Source of the DNA: Vannielia litorea
Lineage (GTDB): Bacteria; Pseudomonadota; Alphaproteobacteria; Rhodobacterales; Rhodobacteraceae
NCBI RefSeq assembly: GCF_018424695.1
Contig: NZ_QTNQ01000006.1
Coordinates: 1-64,000, forward strand
Length of the DNA: 64,000 bases
Direction: 5' to 3'
Below, one piece after another: positions 36,317 to 44,648 of the stretch. The position numbers and the translations under genes are program-made. Position 1 is the first letter of the stretch. Each line of letters opens with the position of its first letter. Under the pieces are notes generated by a model. The model worked only from the letters and a program-made list of their open reading frames with translations, made no database searches and had not been told where the DNA came from.

Positions 36317-37885
36317 TCAGTTTTTCACCACCTTTTCAAGCTGGAGCAGGAAGGAGGGCTCCAGCGTGAAGTTTTCGACCCGGTCGCTCGTCACCGCGTT
36401 CTGCTTCCAGTTGGCGACGAAGACCCAGGGGGCATCTTCCTGCACGATGGCCTGCATCTTCTTGTAGAGCGCGGCGCGCTCGTCCTGGTCGATGGCCGTG
36501 CGGGCAGATTCCAGCAGCTCGTCCACCTTGGGGTTGGAGTAGTAGCCGGAGTTGAAGCCGCCGTTCTCGGGCCAGGCATCGGTGCGCAGGGCGAGGTAGG
36601 GCAGCGTGTCGGGGTCGTTCGTCATCCAGGCCATTTCGGCCATATCGGCCTTGCCTTCCAGACCCGGGTTCACGTTGCCGAGGAAGGTGTTCCACTCGTA
36701 GGTTTCGATGCTGACATCGAGGCCCACGGCGGCCAGATCGGCCTGGATCGCGGTGCCCATCGCCACCGGATCGAGCATGCCGGAACCGCCTTCGGTGACG
36801 TAGAAGGTGAGCGAGGCGCCTTCGGCCCCGGCTTCGGCCAGAAGTTCCTTCGCCTTTTCAGGATCGTAGGGGTAGGGCGAGAGCTCGTCGTTATAGGCCC
36901 ATGCGAAGGCGGGCGGCGTGGGGCCTGCGGCGACCTCGGCGGTGCCTTCGAGCACGTCGTTCACGATCGCTTCCTTGTTGATGGCGTAGTTGACGGCCTG
37001 ACGCACCTTCTTGTCGGCCATCGGGCCTTCCTTGGCGTTCAGGATCAGGAACCAGACGTGGGGGCCGGCTTGCTCGACCACGTTGAAGCCGTCACCCTCG
37101 AACTGCGAGAGCGCGGTGGGCGGGACTTCAACCATCATGTCGATGCCGCCTGCGATCATCTCGGCGACGCGGGTGTTGCTGTCTTCGATCGGGCGGAAGA
37201 CAACGGCCTGCGCCCCGGCGGGCTCGCCCCAGTAGTCCTCATACTTGTCGATCACCACCGCCTCGTTGGCGCGCCACTCGACGAACTTGAAGGGGCCGGT
37301 GCCCACAGGGCTACGGCCGAAGTCGGCGCCGCCCGCTTCGACGGCGGCCGGGCTGACCATGAGGCCGGTGGGGTAGGCGAGGTTGCTCAGGAAGGGTGCG
37401 TAGGGCGCGGAGAGCTTGAACTGCACCGTCAGGTCATCGACCGCCGTGGTCTCCTCGACGGAGGAGAAGAAGAAGGCCAGCGGGAAGGGGCCGGTGTTGT
37501 GGTAGGGGTGATCCTCGTTCAGCATCCGGTCGAAGTTGAACTTGACCGCCTCGGCATTGAAGGGCGTGCCGTCGTGGAAGGTGACGCCTTCGCGGAGCTT
37601 GAAGGTATATTCGGTGCCGTCGTCGGAGACCTCCCAGCTTTCGGCCAGACCGGGGGCCACTTCGAGCGTGCCGGGCTTGTAGCGGGTGAGGCCCTCGTAG
37701 AGGTTCACCAGGATGCGGAAGTCGTTCACCGCGGTCACGGCGGCCGGGTCGAGCGACTTGGGTTCGGCCACCTGGCCGACGATCAGCACGCCCTCGGGCG
37801 TTTGCGCCTGAGCCGCCATCGGCGCCAGCGCGAGCGCGGCTCCGGCAGCGAGGACAGCGCGGCGTGTCCAGTTGAAGAGGGTCAT
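36317..37885 (-). CDS. Extracellular solute-binding protein family 5 (DppA/OppA type)
   Basis: The protein has 522 aa with a signal peptide ending near residue 27 (AAQAQ) after a twin-Arg start (TRRAVLAAGA), so Tat export is possible. The family-5 fold shows in AEPKSLDPAAV, LAESWEVSDDG and LREGVTFHDGTPF. It binds peptides or similar compounds in the periplasm. It is the first gene of the importer operon and diverges from the DUF1028/M20 pair, which suggests the imported compound is then hydrolysed. Confidence 0.93.
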   Translation of the reverse strand: MTLFNWTRRAVLAAGAALALAPMAAQAQTPEGVLIVGQVAEPKSLDPAAVTAVNDFRILVNLYEGLTRYKPGTLEVAPGLAESWEVSDDGTEYTFKLREGVTFHDGTPFNAEAVKFNFDRMLNEDHPYHNTGPFPLAFFFSSVEETTAVDDLTVQFKLSAPYAPFLSNLAYPTGLMVSPAAVEAGGADFGRSPVGTGPFKFVEWRANEAVVIDKYEDYWGEPAGAQAVVFRPIEDSNTRVAEMIAGGIDMMVEVPPTALSQFEGDGFNVVEQAGPHVWFLILNAKEGPMADKKVRQAVNYAINKEAIVNDVLEGTAEVAAGPTPPAFAWAYNDELSPYPYDPEKAKELLAEAGAEGASLTFYVTEGGSGMLDPVAMGTAIQADLAAVGLDVSIETYEWNTFLGNVNPGLEGKADMAEMAWMTNDPDTLPYLALRTDAWPENGGFNSGYYSNPKVDELLESARTAIDQDERAALYKKMQAIVQEDAPWVFVANWKQNAVTSDRVENFTLEPSFLLQLEKVVKN

Positions 37886-37952
37886 TGGAGCATCTCCCTG
37901 TGGTTTTTATCTCGGCGATTCCCTTGCGGGTGGCCGGGTGTTCGTGTGAGAA

Positions 37953-37997
37953 ATTAATCATGATAAATTTGACCGGTCAATTTTTCATGATAAATTT
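37953..37997. promoter_or_regulatory. Symmetric divergent promoter with palindromic operator
   Basis: The perfect 12-bp palindrome TTGACCGGTCAA (37969-37980) supplies a -35-like TTGACC on both strands. TAAATT (37991-37996) on the plus strand and ATTAAT (37958-37953) on the minus strand lie 16 bases from it as -10 elements. TCATGATAAATTT is directly repeated at 37958 and 37985. A GACC/GGTC palindrome fits FadR-type binding sites, so the operon's own regulator is the natural candidate. The exact promoter is inferred. Confidence 0.6.
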
Positions 37998-38021
37998 CTT
38001 CCAAGGGAGCAGTTCGCCAAA

Positions 38022-38723
38022 ATGACATTCTCGATTCTTGTGCATGATGCCCAAACAAACGCCATTGCCGGTGCGGCGGCGACCGGGAGCCTCTGTGTGG
38101 GCGGCTGGGTGCTGCGTGGACGCTGGGGCGCGGGGATGAGCGCGAGCCAGGGCGCCTCTCCCTCGACGCTATGGGGCGAGGAGGTGCTGGAGCGGATGGG
38201 TGCTGGCCTTGGTGCGGCGGCGGCGCTGGATGCGGTGGTGGCGCCCGATCCGGGGCGCGACTGGCGGCAGCTTTCGGCGCTGAGCATGGCGGGCGAGGGG
38301 GCCTGCTTTACCGGCGCGCGCAACACGGCGCGCACGGCGGCCCATGTTTTTGAAGGGGGCGTGGCCGCGGGCAACATGCTGGGCAGCGCGGAAGCGCCGG
38401 AGGCGATGGCGCAGGCCTACCTCGGCGCTGAGGGTGCCTTGCCCGAGCGGTTGCTGGCCGCGCTCTGGGCCGCCGCGCGGGAGGGGAGTGACAAGCGTGG
38501 GCTGCTCTCGGCGGCGCTGTTGGTGCTGCGGCCCGATGCGGCCCCGTTGACGCTGCGCGTGGATTATTCGGAGCAGCCGCTGGAGACGCTGGGCGACTTG
38601 CTGGAGCGCGCCACCACCGGTGACTATGGCGACTGGGCGCGGCAGGTGCCGACGCTGGAGGCGCCCCACCGGGTGCTGGACCCGGAACTGACGGGCACGC
38701 TGGTGCCGGAGCCGGAGGAATGA
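38022..38723 (+). CDS. DUF1028 family protein, predicted Ntn-hydrolase
   Basis: The protein has 233 aa. It opens MTFSILVHDAQT and has AAATGSLCVGGWV and SASQGASPS, typical of DUF1028, placed with the N-terminal nucleophile hydrolases. After Met removal Thr-2 could be the nucleophile. Its stop overlaps the M20 hydrolase start as ATGA. DUF1028 genes are often beside peptide transporters and amidohydrolases, which fits a role in processing the imported substrate. Confidence 0.9.
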   Translation: MTFSILVHDAQTNAIAGAAATGSLCVGGWVLRGRWGAGMSASQGASPSTLWGEEVLERMGAGLGAAAALDAVVAPDPGRDWRQLSALSMAGEGACFTGARNTARTAAHVFEGGVAAGNMLGSAEAPEAMAQAYLGAEGALPERLLAALWAAAREGSDKRGLLSAALLVLRPDAAPLTLRVDYSEQPLETLGDLLERATTGDYGDWARQVPTLEAPHRVLDPELTGTLVPEPEE

Positions 38724-39940
38724 CCGATTGGGGCGCCTTGGCCGCGGCGCATTTGGACGCGCTGGCGGGGTTTTCGGCCCCCGGTGCGGGGGTCACGCGG
38801 CTGCCCTATGGGCCCGAGCATCGCGCGGCGGTGGAGTACCTCACGGTGATGATGGAGGGCGCGGGGCTGGAGGTGCATCTGGATGCTGCTGCCACGCTGG
38901 TGGGCCGGGCCGAGGGCGGCGGCGCGGGCACCTTCTACATGGGCAGCCATCAGGATTCGGTGCCGCAGGGCGGGGCGTTTGACGGGATCGCGGGCGTGGT
39001 GCTGCCGGTGATGGCGATGCAGTTGCTGGCGGAGGAGGGCGTGGTGCTGCCCTTCGCGGTGGAGGTCATGGCATTTGCCGATGAGGAAGGTGTGCGCTTT
39101 CCGACAGCCCTAGTCGGCAGCCGGGCCGTGGCGGGCACGGTGGATATGGCGGTGCTCGACATGGTGGACCGGGACGGCGTGAGCCTGCGGGCGGCGCTGG
39201 AGGGCTTTGGCTGCGACCCGGAAGCGATTCCGCAGGTGGCGCGGGACCGGGCGCAGGCGCTCGGCTATCTGGAAGCGCATATCGAGCAGGGGCCGGTGCT
39301 GGAGGCCGAGGGCGAGGCGCTGGGTGTGGTGACGGGCATCTGCGGAATCGAGCGCCATGCGCTGACGTTCACCGGGGAGACCGGCCATGCCGGGACGGTG
39401 CCGATGGAGGCCCGCAAGGATGCGCTGGTGGGCGCGGCGCGGGTGATTGCCGAGGTCGACCGGCTGGCGCGGGCGACGCCGGGGCTGCGGGCGACCGTGG
39501 GGCAGGTGGATGTGCGCCCGGGCGCGGTGAACGCGGTGCCGGGCGAGGTGCGGATGCCGGTGGAACTGCGCAGTGAGGACGACATGGCCCGCGATGCGGC
39601 GGGCGCGGCGATTCAGGCCTTTGCGCGGCGCGTGGCCGATGAGTTGGGCCTGGAGCTGGAGGCCAGCCGCACCTATGCGCAGCCAGCTGCCCCCTGCGAC
39701 CCGGCGTTGCGGGCCGGGCTGGTGCAGGCGGTGCAAAAGGGAGGCGGCAAGGGGCTGGAGCTGACCTCGGGCGCGACCCACGACGCTAGCGCCATGGCCG
39801 GTCTCTGCCCGATCTCGATGCTCTTCATCCGGTGCCGGGACGGGGTGAGTCACCGGCCCGATGAGCATGCGGCGCCCGCCGACCTTGGCGCGGCCGTTCG
39901 GGCGATTGCGGAGATGTTGAGACGGTTTGGCGACGCTTAA
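38720..39940 (+). CDS. M20-family Zn-dependent amidohydrolase (carbamoylase / allantoate amidohydrolase type)
   Basis: The protein has 406 aa. Metal and catalytic motifs are intact: GSHQDSV, FDGIAGV, FADEEGVRF, HIEQGPVLE and GHAGTVPMEARKDAL, and a final His in SHRPDEH. Such enzymes cleave N-carbamoyl or similar amide groups with two metal ions in the cytoplasm. The exact substrate is not evident. It works next to DUF1028 and a peptide-type importer. Confidence 0.92.
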   Translation: MTDWGALAAAHLDALAGFSAPGAGVTRLPYGPEHRAAVEYLTVMMEGAGLEVHLDAAATLVGRAEGGGAGTFYMGSHQDSVPQGGAFDGIAGVVLPVMAMQLLAEEGVVLPFAVEVMAFADEEGVRFPTALVGSRAVAGTVDMAVLDMVDRDGVSLRAALEGFGCDPEAIPQVARDRAQALGYLEAHIEQGPVLEAEGEALGVVTGICGIERHALTFTGETGHAGTVPMEARKDALVGAARVIAEVDRLARATPGLRATVGQVDVRPGAVNAVPGEVRMPVELRSEDDMARDAAGAAIQAFARRVADELGLELEASRTYAQPAAPCDPALRAGLVQAVQKGGGKGLELTSGATHDASAMAGLCPISMLFIRCRDGVSHRPDEHAAPADLGAAVRAIAEMLRRFGDA

Positions 39941-39975
39941 AAATCGGGCAATTTCCGCGCGATAAGGCCTGATTT
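39941..39975 (+). terminator. Candidate terminator after the M20 gene
   Basis: AAATCGGGC (39941-39949) pairs with GCCTGATTT (39967-39975) with one G-T pair and a 17-base loop. The left arm begins right after the stop codon. The T-rich 3' side supports intrinsic termination, but the loop is long. Confidence 0.45.
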
Positions 39976-40021
39976 GTCATTTCGCTTTGTAAAGCGGGCC
40001 ATGACGTGGATAATCGAACCA

Positions 40022-41440
40022 ATGACAAAAACATATGACGAGATGTGGGGGACGGAAGACGCGCTGCGTGCGCCCTACTCCCAATTTGGACAATGGTTTG
40101 AAGGCGAAGACCCGGCGCGGCTGAGGGCCAAGCAACGTGAGGCCGAAGAGGTTTTCAGGCTCACCGGAATCACCTTCAACGTCTATGGTCAGGCCGCCGC
40201 CGAGGAGCGGCTTATTCCCTTCGATATCGTTCCGCGGATCATCAGCGGGGCGGAGTGGAAGAAGCTCACGAAGGGGATCGAGCAGCGGGTGCGCGCGATC
40301 AACGCCTTCCTGCATGACATCTACCACCGCCAGGAGATCGTGCGGGCGGGCCGGCTGCCGGCGGAGATGATCAAGAACAACGATGCCTACCTGCCGGAGA
40401 TGGTGGGCGTCACCCCGCCGGGCGGGGTTTATACCCATATCGTGGGCATCGATCTTGTGCGCACGGGCGACGACGACTTCTACGTGCTGGAGGACAACGC
40501 CCGCACGCCGAGCGGTGTGAGCTACATGCTCGAAAACCGCGAGACGATGTACAAGATGTTCCCCGAGCTGTTCAGCCAGACGAAGGTGCAGCCGGTGAGC
40601 CAATATCCGCGCAGCCTCCTGCGCTCGCTTTCGGCCTGCGCCCCGGCCAGTGCCGAGGGCACGCCGACCGTGGCCGTGCTGACGCCGGGCAGCTACAACT
40701 CGGCCTATTTCGAGCATGCCTTCCTCGCCGATCAGATGGGCGTGGAGCTGGTGGAAGGCTCCGATCTGAGGGTTGTGGATGGGCGCGTGGCGATGCGCAC
40801 GACCCAGGGCTACAAGCCGATCGACGTGATCTACCGGCGGATCGACGATGATTTCATCGACCCGCTCACCTTCAACCCCGAGAGCGCGCTGGGCGTGCCG
40901 GGAATCATGGATGTTTATCGGGCGGGCAACATCGCCATCGCCAATGCGCCGGGCACCGGCATTGCCGACGACAAGGCGATCTACAGCTACATGCCCGAGA
41001 TCGTGGAGTTCTACACCGGCGAAAAGGCGATTTTGCAGAACGTGCCGACATGGCGCTGCAACGACCCGGAAAGCCTGAAATACGTGCTCGACAACCTGCC
41101 TGAGCTTGTCGTCAAGGAGGTGCACGGCTCTGGCGGCTACGGCATGTTGATTGGCCCGACCGCCAGCAAGAAAGAGATCGCCGAGTTCCGCAAGAAGCTG
41201 GAGGCGAAGCCGGGCAACTACATCGCCCAGCCGACGCTCAGCCTTTCGACCGTGCCGATCATGACCAAGGCGGGCCTTGCCCCGCGCCACGTGGACCTGC
41301 GGCCCTTCGTTCTGGTGAGCCCGAACGGGGTGGATATCACCCCCGGCGGCCTCACGCGGGTGGCCCTGAAGAAGGGAAGCCTGGTGGTGAACTCCAGCCA
41401 GGGCGGGGGCACCAAGGACACCTGGGTGCTGGAGGACTAG
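40022..41440 (+). CDS. Circularly permuted ATP-grasp protein (stand-alone)
   Basis: The protein has about 472 aa. Family motifs include YDEMWGTEDALRAPY, FNVYGQAAAEERLIPFD (first part), NDAYLPEMVGV, DNARTPSGVSYMLENRE in two parts, and VVKEVHGSGGYGML. It would activate a carboxyl group with ATP for peptide-like bond formation. It begins an operon with alpha-E, transglutaminase and Anbu, the classic gene set. Start ATG 40022 matches the family start MTKTYDEMW; in-frame starts exist at 40001 and further up, and the ribosome binding site is weak for all. Confidence 0.93.
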   Translation: MTKTYDEMWGTEDALRAPYSQFGQWFEGEDPARLRAKQREAEEVFRLTGITFNVYGQAAAEERLIPFDIVPRIISGAEWKKLTKGIEQRVRAINAFLHDIYHRQEIVRAGRLPAEMIKNNDAYLPEMVGVTPPGGVYTHIVGIDLVRTGDDDFYVLEDNARTPSGVSYMLENRETMYKMFPELFSQTKVQPVSQYPRSLLRSLSACAPASAEGTPTVAVLTPGSYNSAYFEHAFLADQMGVELVEGSDLRVVDGRVAMRTTQGYKPIDVIYRRIDDDFIDPLTFNPESALGVPGIMDVYRAGNIAIANAPGTGIADDKAIYSYMPEIVEFYTGEKAILQNVPTWRCNDPESLKYVLDNLPELVVKEVHGSGGYGMLIGPTASKKEIAEFRKKLEAKPGNYIAQPTLSLSTVPIMTKAGLAPRHVDLRPFVLVSPNGVDITPGGLTRVALKKGSLVVNSSQGGGTKDTWVLED

Positions 41441-41443
41441 GGC

Positions 41444-42385
41444 ATGCTTGGAAAGACTGCAGGCGGCCTGTTCTGGATGTACCGCTACCTTGAGCGGGCC
41501 GAGAACATCACCCGTATCGTGGAGACCGGCCAGCGCATTGCGCTTACCCGAAACCAGGAAAACGACGACGAATGGGCGAGCGTGCTTCAGACCGCCTCGG
41601 TGGACCTTGGCTATTTCGAGAAGCATGACGAGCTGAGCAGCGACCTCGTGATCGACTGGATGCTGCGCGACAAGGACAACCCCTCGTCGGTGATGAGTGC
41701 GGTGACCGCGGCGCGCAACAATGCCCGGCAGGTGCGCACGGCGCTGACCCACGAGGTGTGGGAGGCGATGAACGGCTGCTGGATGCGGCTGCGCGATGCG
41801 CTGAAACGCAAGGTCAACGAGCGCGATCTGCCTCATGTGCTGGGCCTGATCCGCCAGCGCACCGCCCTTGTGCGCGGTGCCACCCATGGCACGTTGCTGC
41901 GCAACGACATTTATGATTTCGCCCGGATCGGCACATTTCTGGAGCGGGCCGACAACACCGGGCGCATCCTTGACGTGAAATACTATGTGCTGCTGCCCTC
42001 TGCCGCCGCCGTGGGCTCGCAACTCGACAATGTGCAGTGGGAGACCATCCTGCGCTCGGTCAGCGGGGAGAGCGGCATTCGGATGGTGTATGGCCACAAC
42101 CCGAGCCCGCGCGACATTGCGGCGTTCCTCATCCTCGACGGTCGGATGCCGCGCAGCCTCTACTTCTGTGCCAAGAAATTGCAGGACAATCTTGGCTATC
42201 TCGCCCATGACTACGGCAGCACAGCCACCAGCCATGACCTTGCCGTGCAGCTCGGCAAGCAGATGAAGGAGCGCTCGATCGACGAGATCTTCGATGGCGG
42301 GCTGCATGAATACATCCAGGACATCCTCATTGCGCTGGGCGAGCTCAGCCGCCAGATTGAGGTGGACTACAGGTTTTATGAATAG
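41444..42385 (+). CDS. Alpha-E domain protein
   Basis: The protein has 313 aa and is nearly all helical, opening LFWMYRYLERAENITRI and containing TFLERADNTGRILDVKYY (shown in part), the paired LERAeN/LERADN motifs of the alpha-E family. Its function is unknown; it always accompanies circularly permuted ATP-grasp proteins. It follows that gene by 3 bp. Confidence 0.93.
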   Translation: MLGKTAGGLFWMYRYLERAENITRIVETGQRIALTRNQENDDEWASVLQTASVDLGYFEKHDELSSDLVIDWMLRDKDNPSSVMSAVTAARNNARQVRTALTHEVWEAMNGCWMRLRDALKRKVNERDLPHVLGLIRQRTALVRGATHGTLLRNDIYDFARIGTFLERADNTGRILDVKYYVLLPSAAAVGSQLDNVQWETILRSVSGESGIRMVYGHNPSPRDIAAFLILDGRMPRSLYFCAKKLQDNLGYLAHDYGSTATSHDLAVQLGKQMKERSIDEIFDGGLHEYIQDILIALGELSRQIEVDYRFYE

Positions 42386-42394
42386 GCCCGACAG

Positions 42395-43192
42395 ATGCGC
42401 CTGAAGATCGCCCACGAGACCCGCTACAGCTTTTCGGAGCCGGTGCGCTATGGGCTGCAGCAGATGCGCAAGCTGCCCAAGTCCTACCGCAACCAGCGCG
42501 TGCTGAACTGGGAAACCTCGGTGATGGGCGGCAAGAAGGAGTTGCAGTACGAGGACCAGCACCGCAACACGGTGGAGCTCATCAGCATCGCGCCCGGCGA
42601 GACGGAGCTGATCCTCCGCAGCGAGGGCGAGGTGGAGATCGAGGAGAACAACGGCGTGATCGGCCCGCATGAGGGCCTCACGCCGCTCTGGTTGTTCGAC
42701 CGGCCGACCGCGCAGACCAAGCCGGGCCCGAAGCTGCGCGAACTCGCGCGCAAGGTCGCCGACCGGGACGGGCTGGACCAGCTTCATGCGCTGATGGCCG
42801 CCGTCGGCGAGGCCGTGACCTACCAGACCGGCGCGTCAGAGCCGGACTGGCCGGTGGAGACGGTGCTGGAGGAAGGCAAGGGCGTCTGCGCGGATCAGGC
42901 CCATGTGTTCATTTCCGCCGCCCGGCAGCTTGGCCATCCGGCGCGCTACGTCTCGGGCTACCTGATGCTGGACGATACGGTGAGCCAGGATGCCATGCAC
43001 GGCTGGGCCGAGGTGCATGTGGAGGCCCTTGGGTGGGTAGGGTTCGACGTGTCGAACAACATGTCGCCTGACACGCGCTACGTTCGCGTTGCGACAGGGC
43101 TGGACTATGCCGGCGCTGCCCCGGTAACTGGAACGCGAACCGGTGGCGATGAGGAATCTCTCTCGGTCGCCATAGAGGTTGCGCAACAGTAA
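42395..43192 (+). CDS. Transglutaminase-like protein of the Anbu operon
   Basis: The protein has 265 aa: a beta N-domain (RLKIAHETRYSFSEPVRY) and a core with Cys in GKGVCADQAHVF, His in DAMHGWAEVHVE and Asp in VGFDVSNNM. It is shorter than the DUF2126 protein at 24123 and resembles the one at 20841. Within the operon it may cleave or transfer the product of the ATP-grasp enzyme. Confidence 0.92.
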   Translation: MRLKIAHETRYSFSEPVRYGLQQMRKLPKSYRNQRVLNWETSVMGGKKELQYEDQHRNTVELISIAPGETELILRSEGEVEIEENNGVIGPHEGLTPLWLFDRPTAQTKPGPKLRELARKVADRDGLDQLHALMAAVGEAVTYQTGASEPDWPVETVLEEGKGVCADQAHVFISAARQLGHPARYVSGYLMLDDTVSQDAMHGWAEVHVEALGWVGFDVSNNMSPDTRYVRVATGLDYAGAAPVTGTRTGGDEESLSVAIEVAQQ

Positions 43193-43201
43193 GGCAGCGA
43201 A

Positions 43202-43930
43202 ATGACCTATTGCGTGGGAATGAAGCTCGATCGCGGGCTCGTCTTCATGTCGGACACCCGAACCAATGCGGGCGTCGATAACATCAGCGTTTTCAAGAAG
43301 ATGCACTCTTGGGAGGTGCCGGGCGAGCGGGTGATCACGCTGATGAGCGCGGGCAATCTGGCCACCACGCAGGCGGTGGTTTCGATCCTCGAAGAGCGCA
43401 CCAAGGCGCCCGGCGAGCGCAGCCCCTCGCTGCTGGAGGCGCCGAGCATGTTCCAGGTCGCCAGGATGGTGGCCAAGGTGTTGAAAGACGTGATTGCCGA
43501 GCATGAGCAAGCGGGCCAGCAGGCGGCGGCCTTCGGGGCGACGCTGATCCTCGGCGGCCAGATCGACGGCACCGAGCCGCGCCTGTTCCTGATCTACCCC
43601 GAGGGCAACTTCATCGAGGCGGGGGACGACACGCCCTTCTTCCAGATCGGGGAAACCAAGTATGGCCGCCCGATCCTCGTGCGCGCCTACCGCCCGGAGA
43701 TGAGCTTTGCCGAGGCGGTGAAGCTGCTGATGGTGAGTTTCGACTCGACGGTGAAGGCCAACCTGACGGTAGGCCTGCCGCTGGATTTGCAGTTTTACGA
43801 AGAGGGCAGCCTGACGCTGGGATACCAGAGCCGGATCGAGGCGAATGACGAGGATTTCCAGCGCATCTCCAACGGCTGGGGCGAGGCCCTGACCGCGGCG
43901 CTCGACAGCCTGCCGGATATCGAGCTTTAG
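43202..43930 (+). CDS. Anbu, proteasome-like peptidase
   Basis: The protein has 242 aa. After Met removal it starts with Thr-1; Asp-17 (in MSDTRTNAG) and Lys-32 are at the expected proteasome beta-subunit positions. Sequences such as CVGMKLDRGLVF and FGATLILGGQI match the Anbu (ancestral beta-subunit) family, which forms helical or ring-like oligomers. Natural substrates are not known. Last gene of the ATP-grasp / alpha-E / transglutaminase operon, 9 bp after the transglutaminase. Confidence 0.95.
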   Translation: MTYCVGMKLDRGLVFMSDTRTNAGVDNISVFKKMHSWEVPGERVITLMSAGNLATTQAVVSILEERTKAPGERSPSLLEAPSMFQVARMVAKVLKDVIAEHEQAGQQAAAFGATLILGGQIDGTEPRLFLIYPEGNFIEAGDDTPFFQIGETKYGRPILVRAYRPEMSFAEAVKLLMVSFDSTVKANLTVGLPLDLQFYEEGSLTLGYQSRIEANDEDFQRISNGWGEALTAALDSLPDIEL

Positions 43931-43942
43931 GGGTTGGGCTCC

Positions 43943-44281
43943 TCACCTCTGCTTTAGCCGGTTCCACCGACCTGCTTCCAAACGGTTCGCAACCTTCCGC
44001 TTGTATGCCTCCGGTTCCAGTGGCCGCTTGGCCCTGTGACGGGTGGCGTTGCAGTAGCGGCAAGCGGCGACGATGTTCGTGGCTGAGACCACCCCGCCAT
44101 TCTGATTTGCCAGCAGGTGCTCGGCCGTGCATTGGAAGAGCTTTGCTTTACGGCGGGAAATGCCGTGCTGAGCGCAGAAGGTCTTGGGGTCGCCCGACCA
44201 CATCGCCTGCATGCAGTAGTGGCAAAGGCCCTTCTGTTCAGCGAATTTGCGGGTTCTGATAGTCTGTAATGCGGAGTTCAT
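43943..44281 (-). CDS. Small HNH endonuclease
   Basis: The protein has 112 aa. It holds CHYC and CRYC zinc-binding pairs, and between them CTAEHLLANQNGG, giving the His-Asn core, followed by NIVAACRYCNATRH, the closing His. This is a complete stand-alone HNH nuclease of the McrA/HNH-5 look. No methyltransferase or phage gene is beside it. It converges on Anbu with 12 bp between stops. Confidence 0.85.
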   Translation of the reverse strand: MNSALQTIRTRKFAEQKGLCHYCMQAMWSGDPKTFCAQHGISRRKAKLFQCTAEHLLANQNGGVVSATNIVAACRYCNATRHRAKRPLEPEAYKRKVANRLEAGRWNRLKQR

Positions 44282-44648
44282 CTTTCACGTCCAATTGCTT
44301 CGAGTTCTCATCGAAGCGGACGTGCAAGGCCCTTCTGGACCACCCCCGGATTGGGCGCAAAGCGTGCACAGGACAGGTGTGCGAACTCACCACCCCGCAG
44401 TTCTCATGGTGCGCCTTCATAGGGAACGCAGACGCATACACCGACTTTTTGTCTCGTGTAACGGAGGCATGTGGCGCCACCGTCCGAACAAAAGAGAACC
44501 ACCGGCGGGATTTGCTGTCAAGCCGATGTGGAAGGCGGGTGGCTCACGTGGTTGGTTGGGTGCGGCGGTGGCTGCGCGATCGCAACCGCTTGGACACCCG
44601 GCCAATAGGCGGTAAGCAGGGGGAAAGACCTCTGAAAGGCCCGCCGAG
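44282..44648. other. Intergenic region without a supported gene
   Basis: This is 367 bp between the divergent HNH and LacI-type genes. Overlapping open frames on both strands have no family features. GC is a little lower near 44250-44330. Promoters of both genes must lie here, but I cannot place them. Confidence 0.45.

Noticed and set aside
39977..42787. 936-codon minus-strand frame
   Set aside because: Antisense to ATP-grasp, alpha-E and transglutaminase genes; rich in His, Arg and Leu as expected from reverse reading of GC-rich codons.
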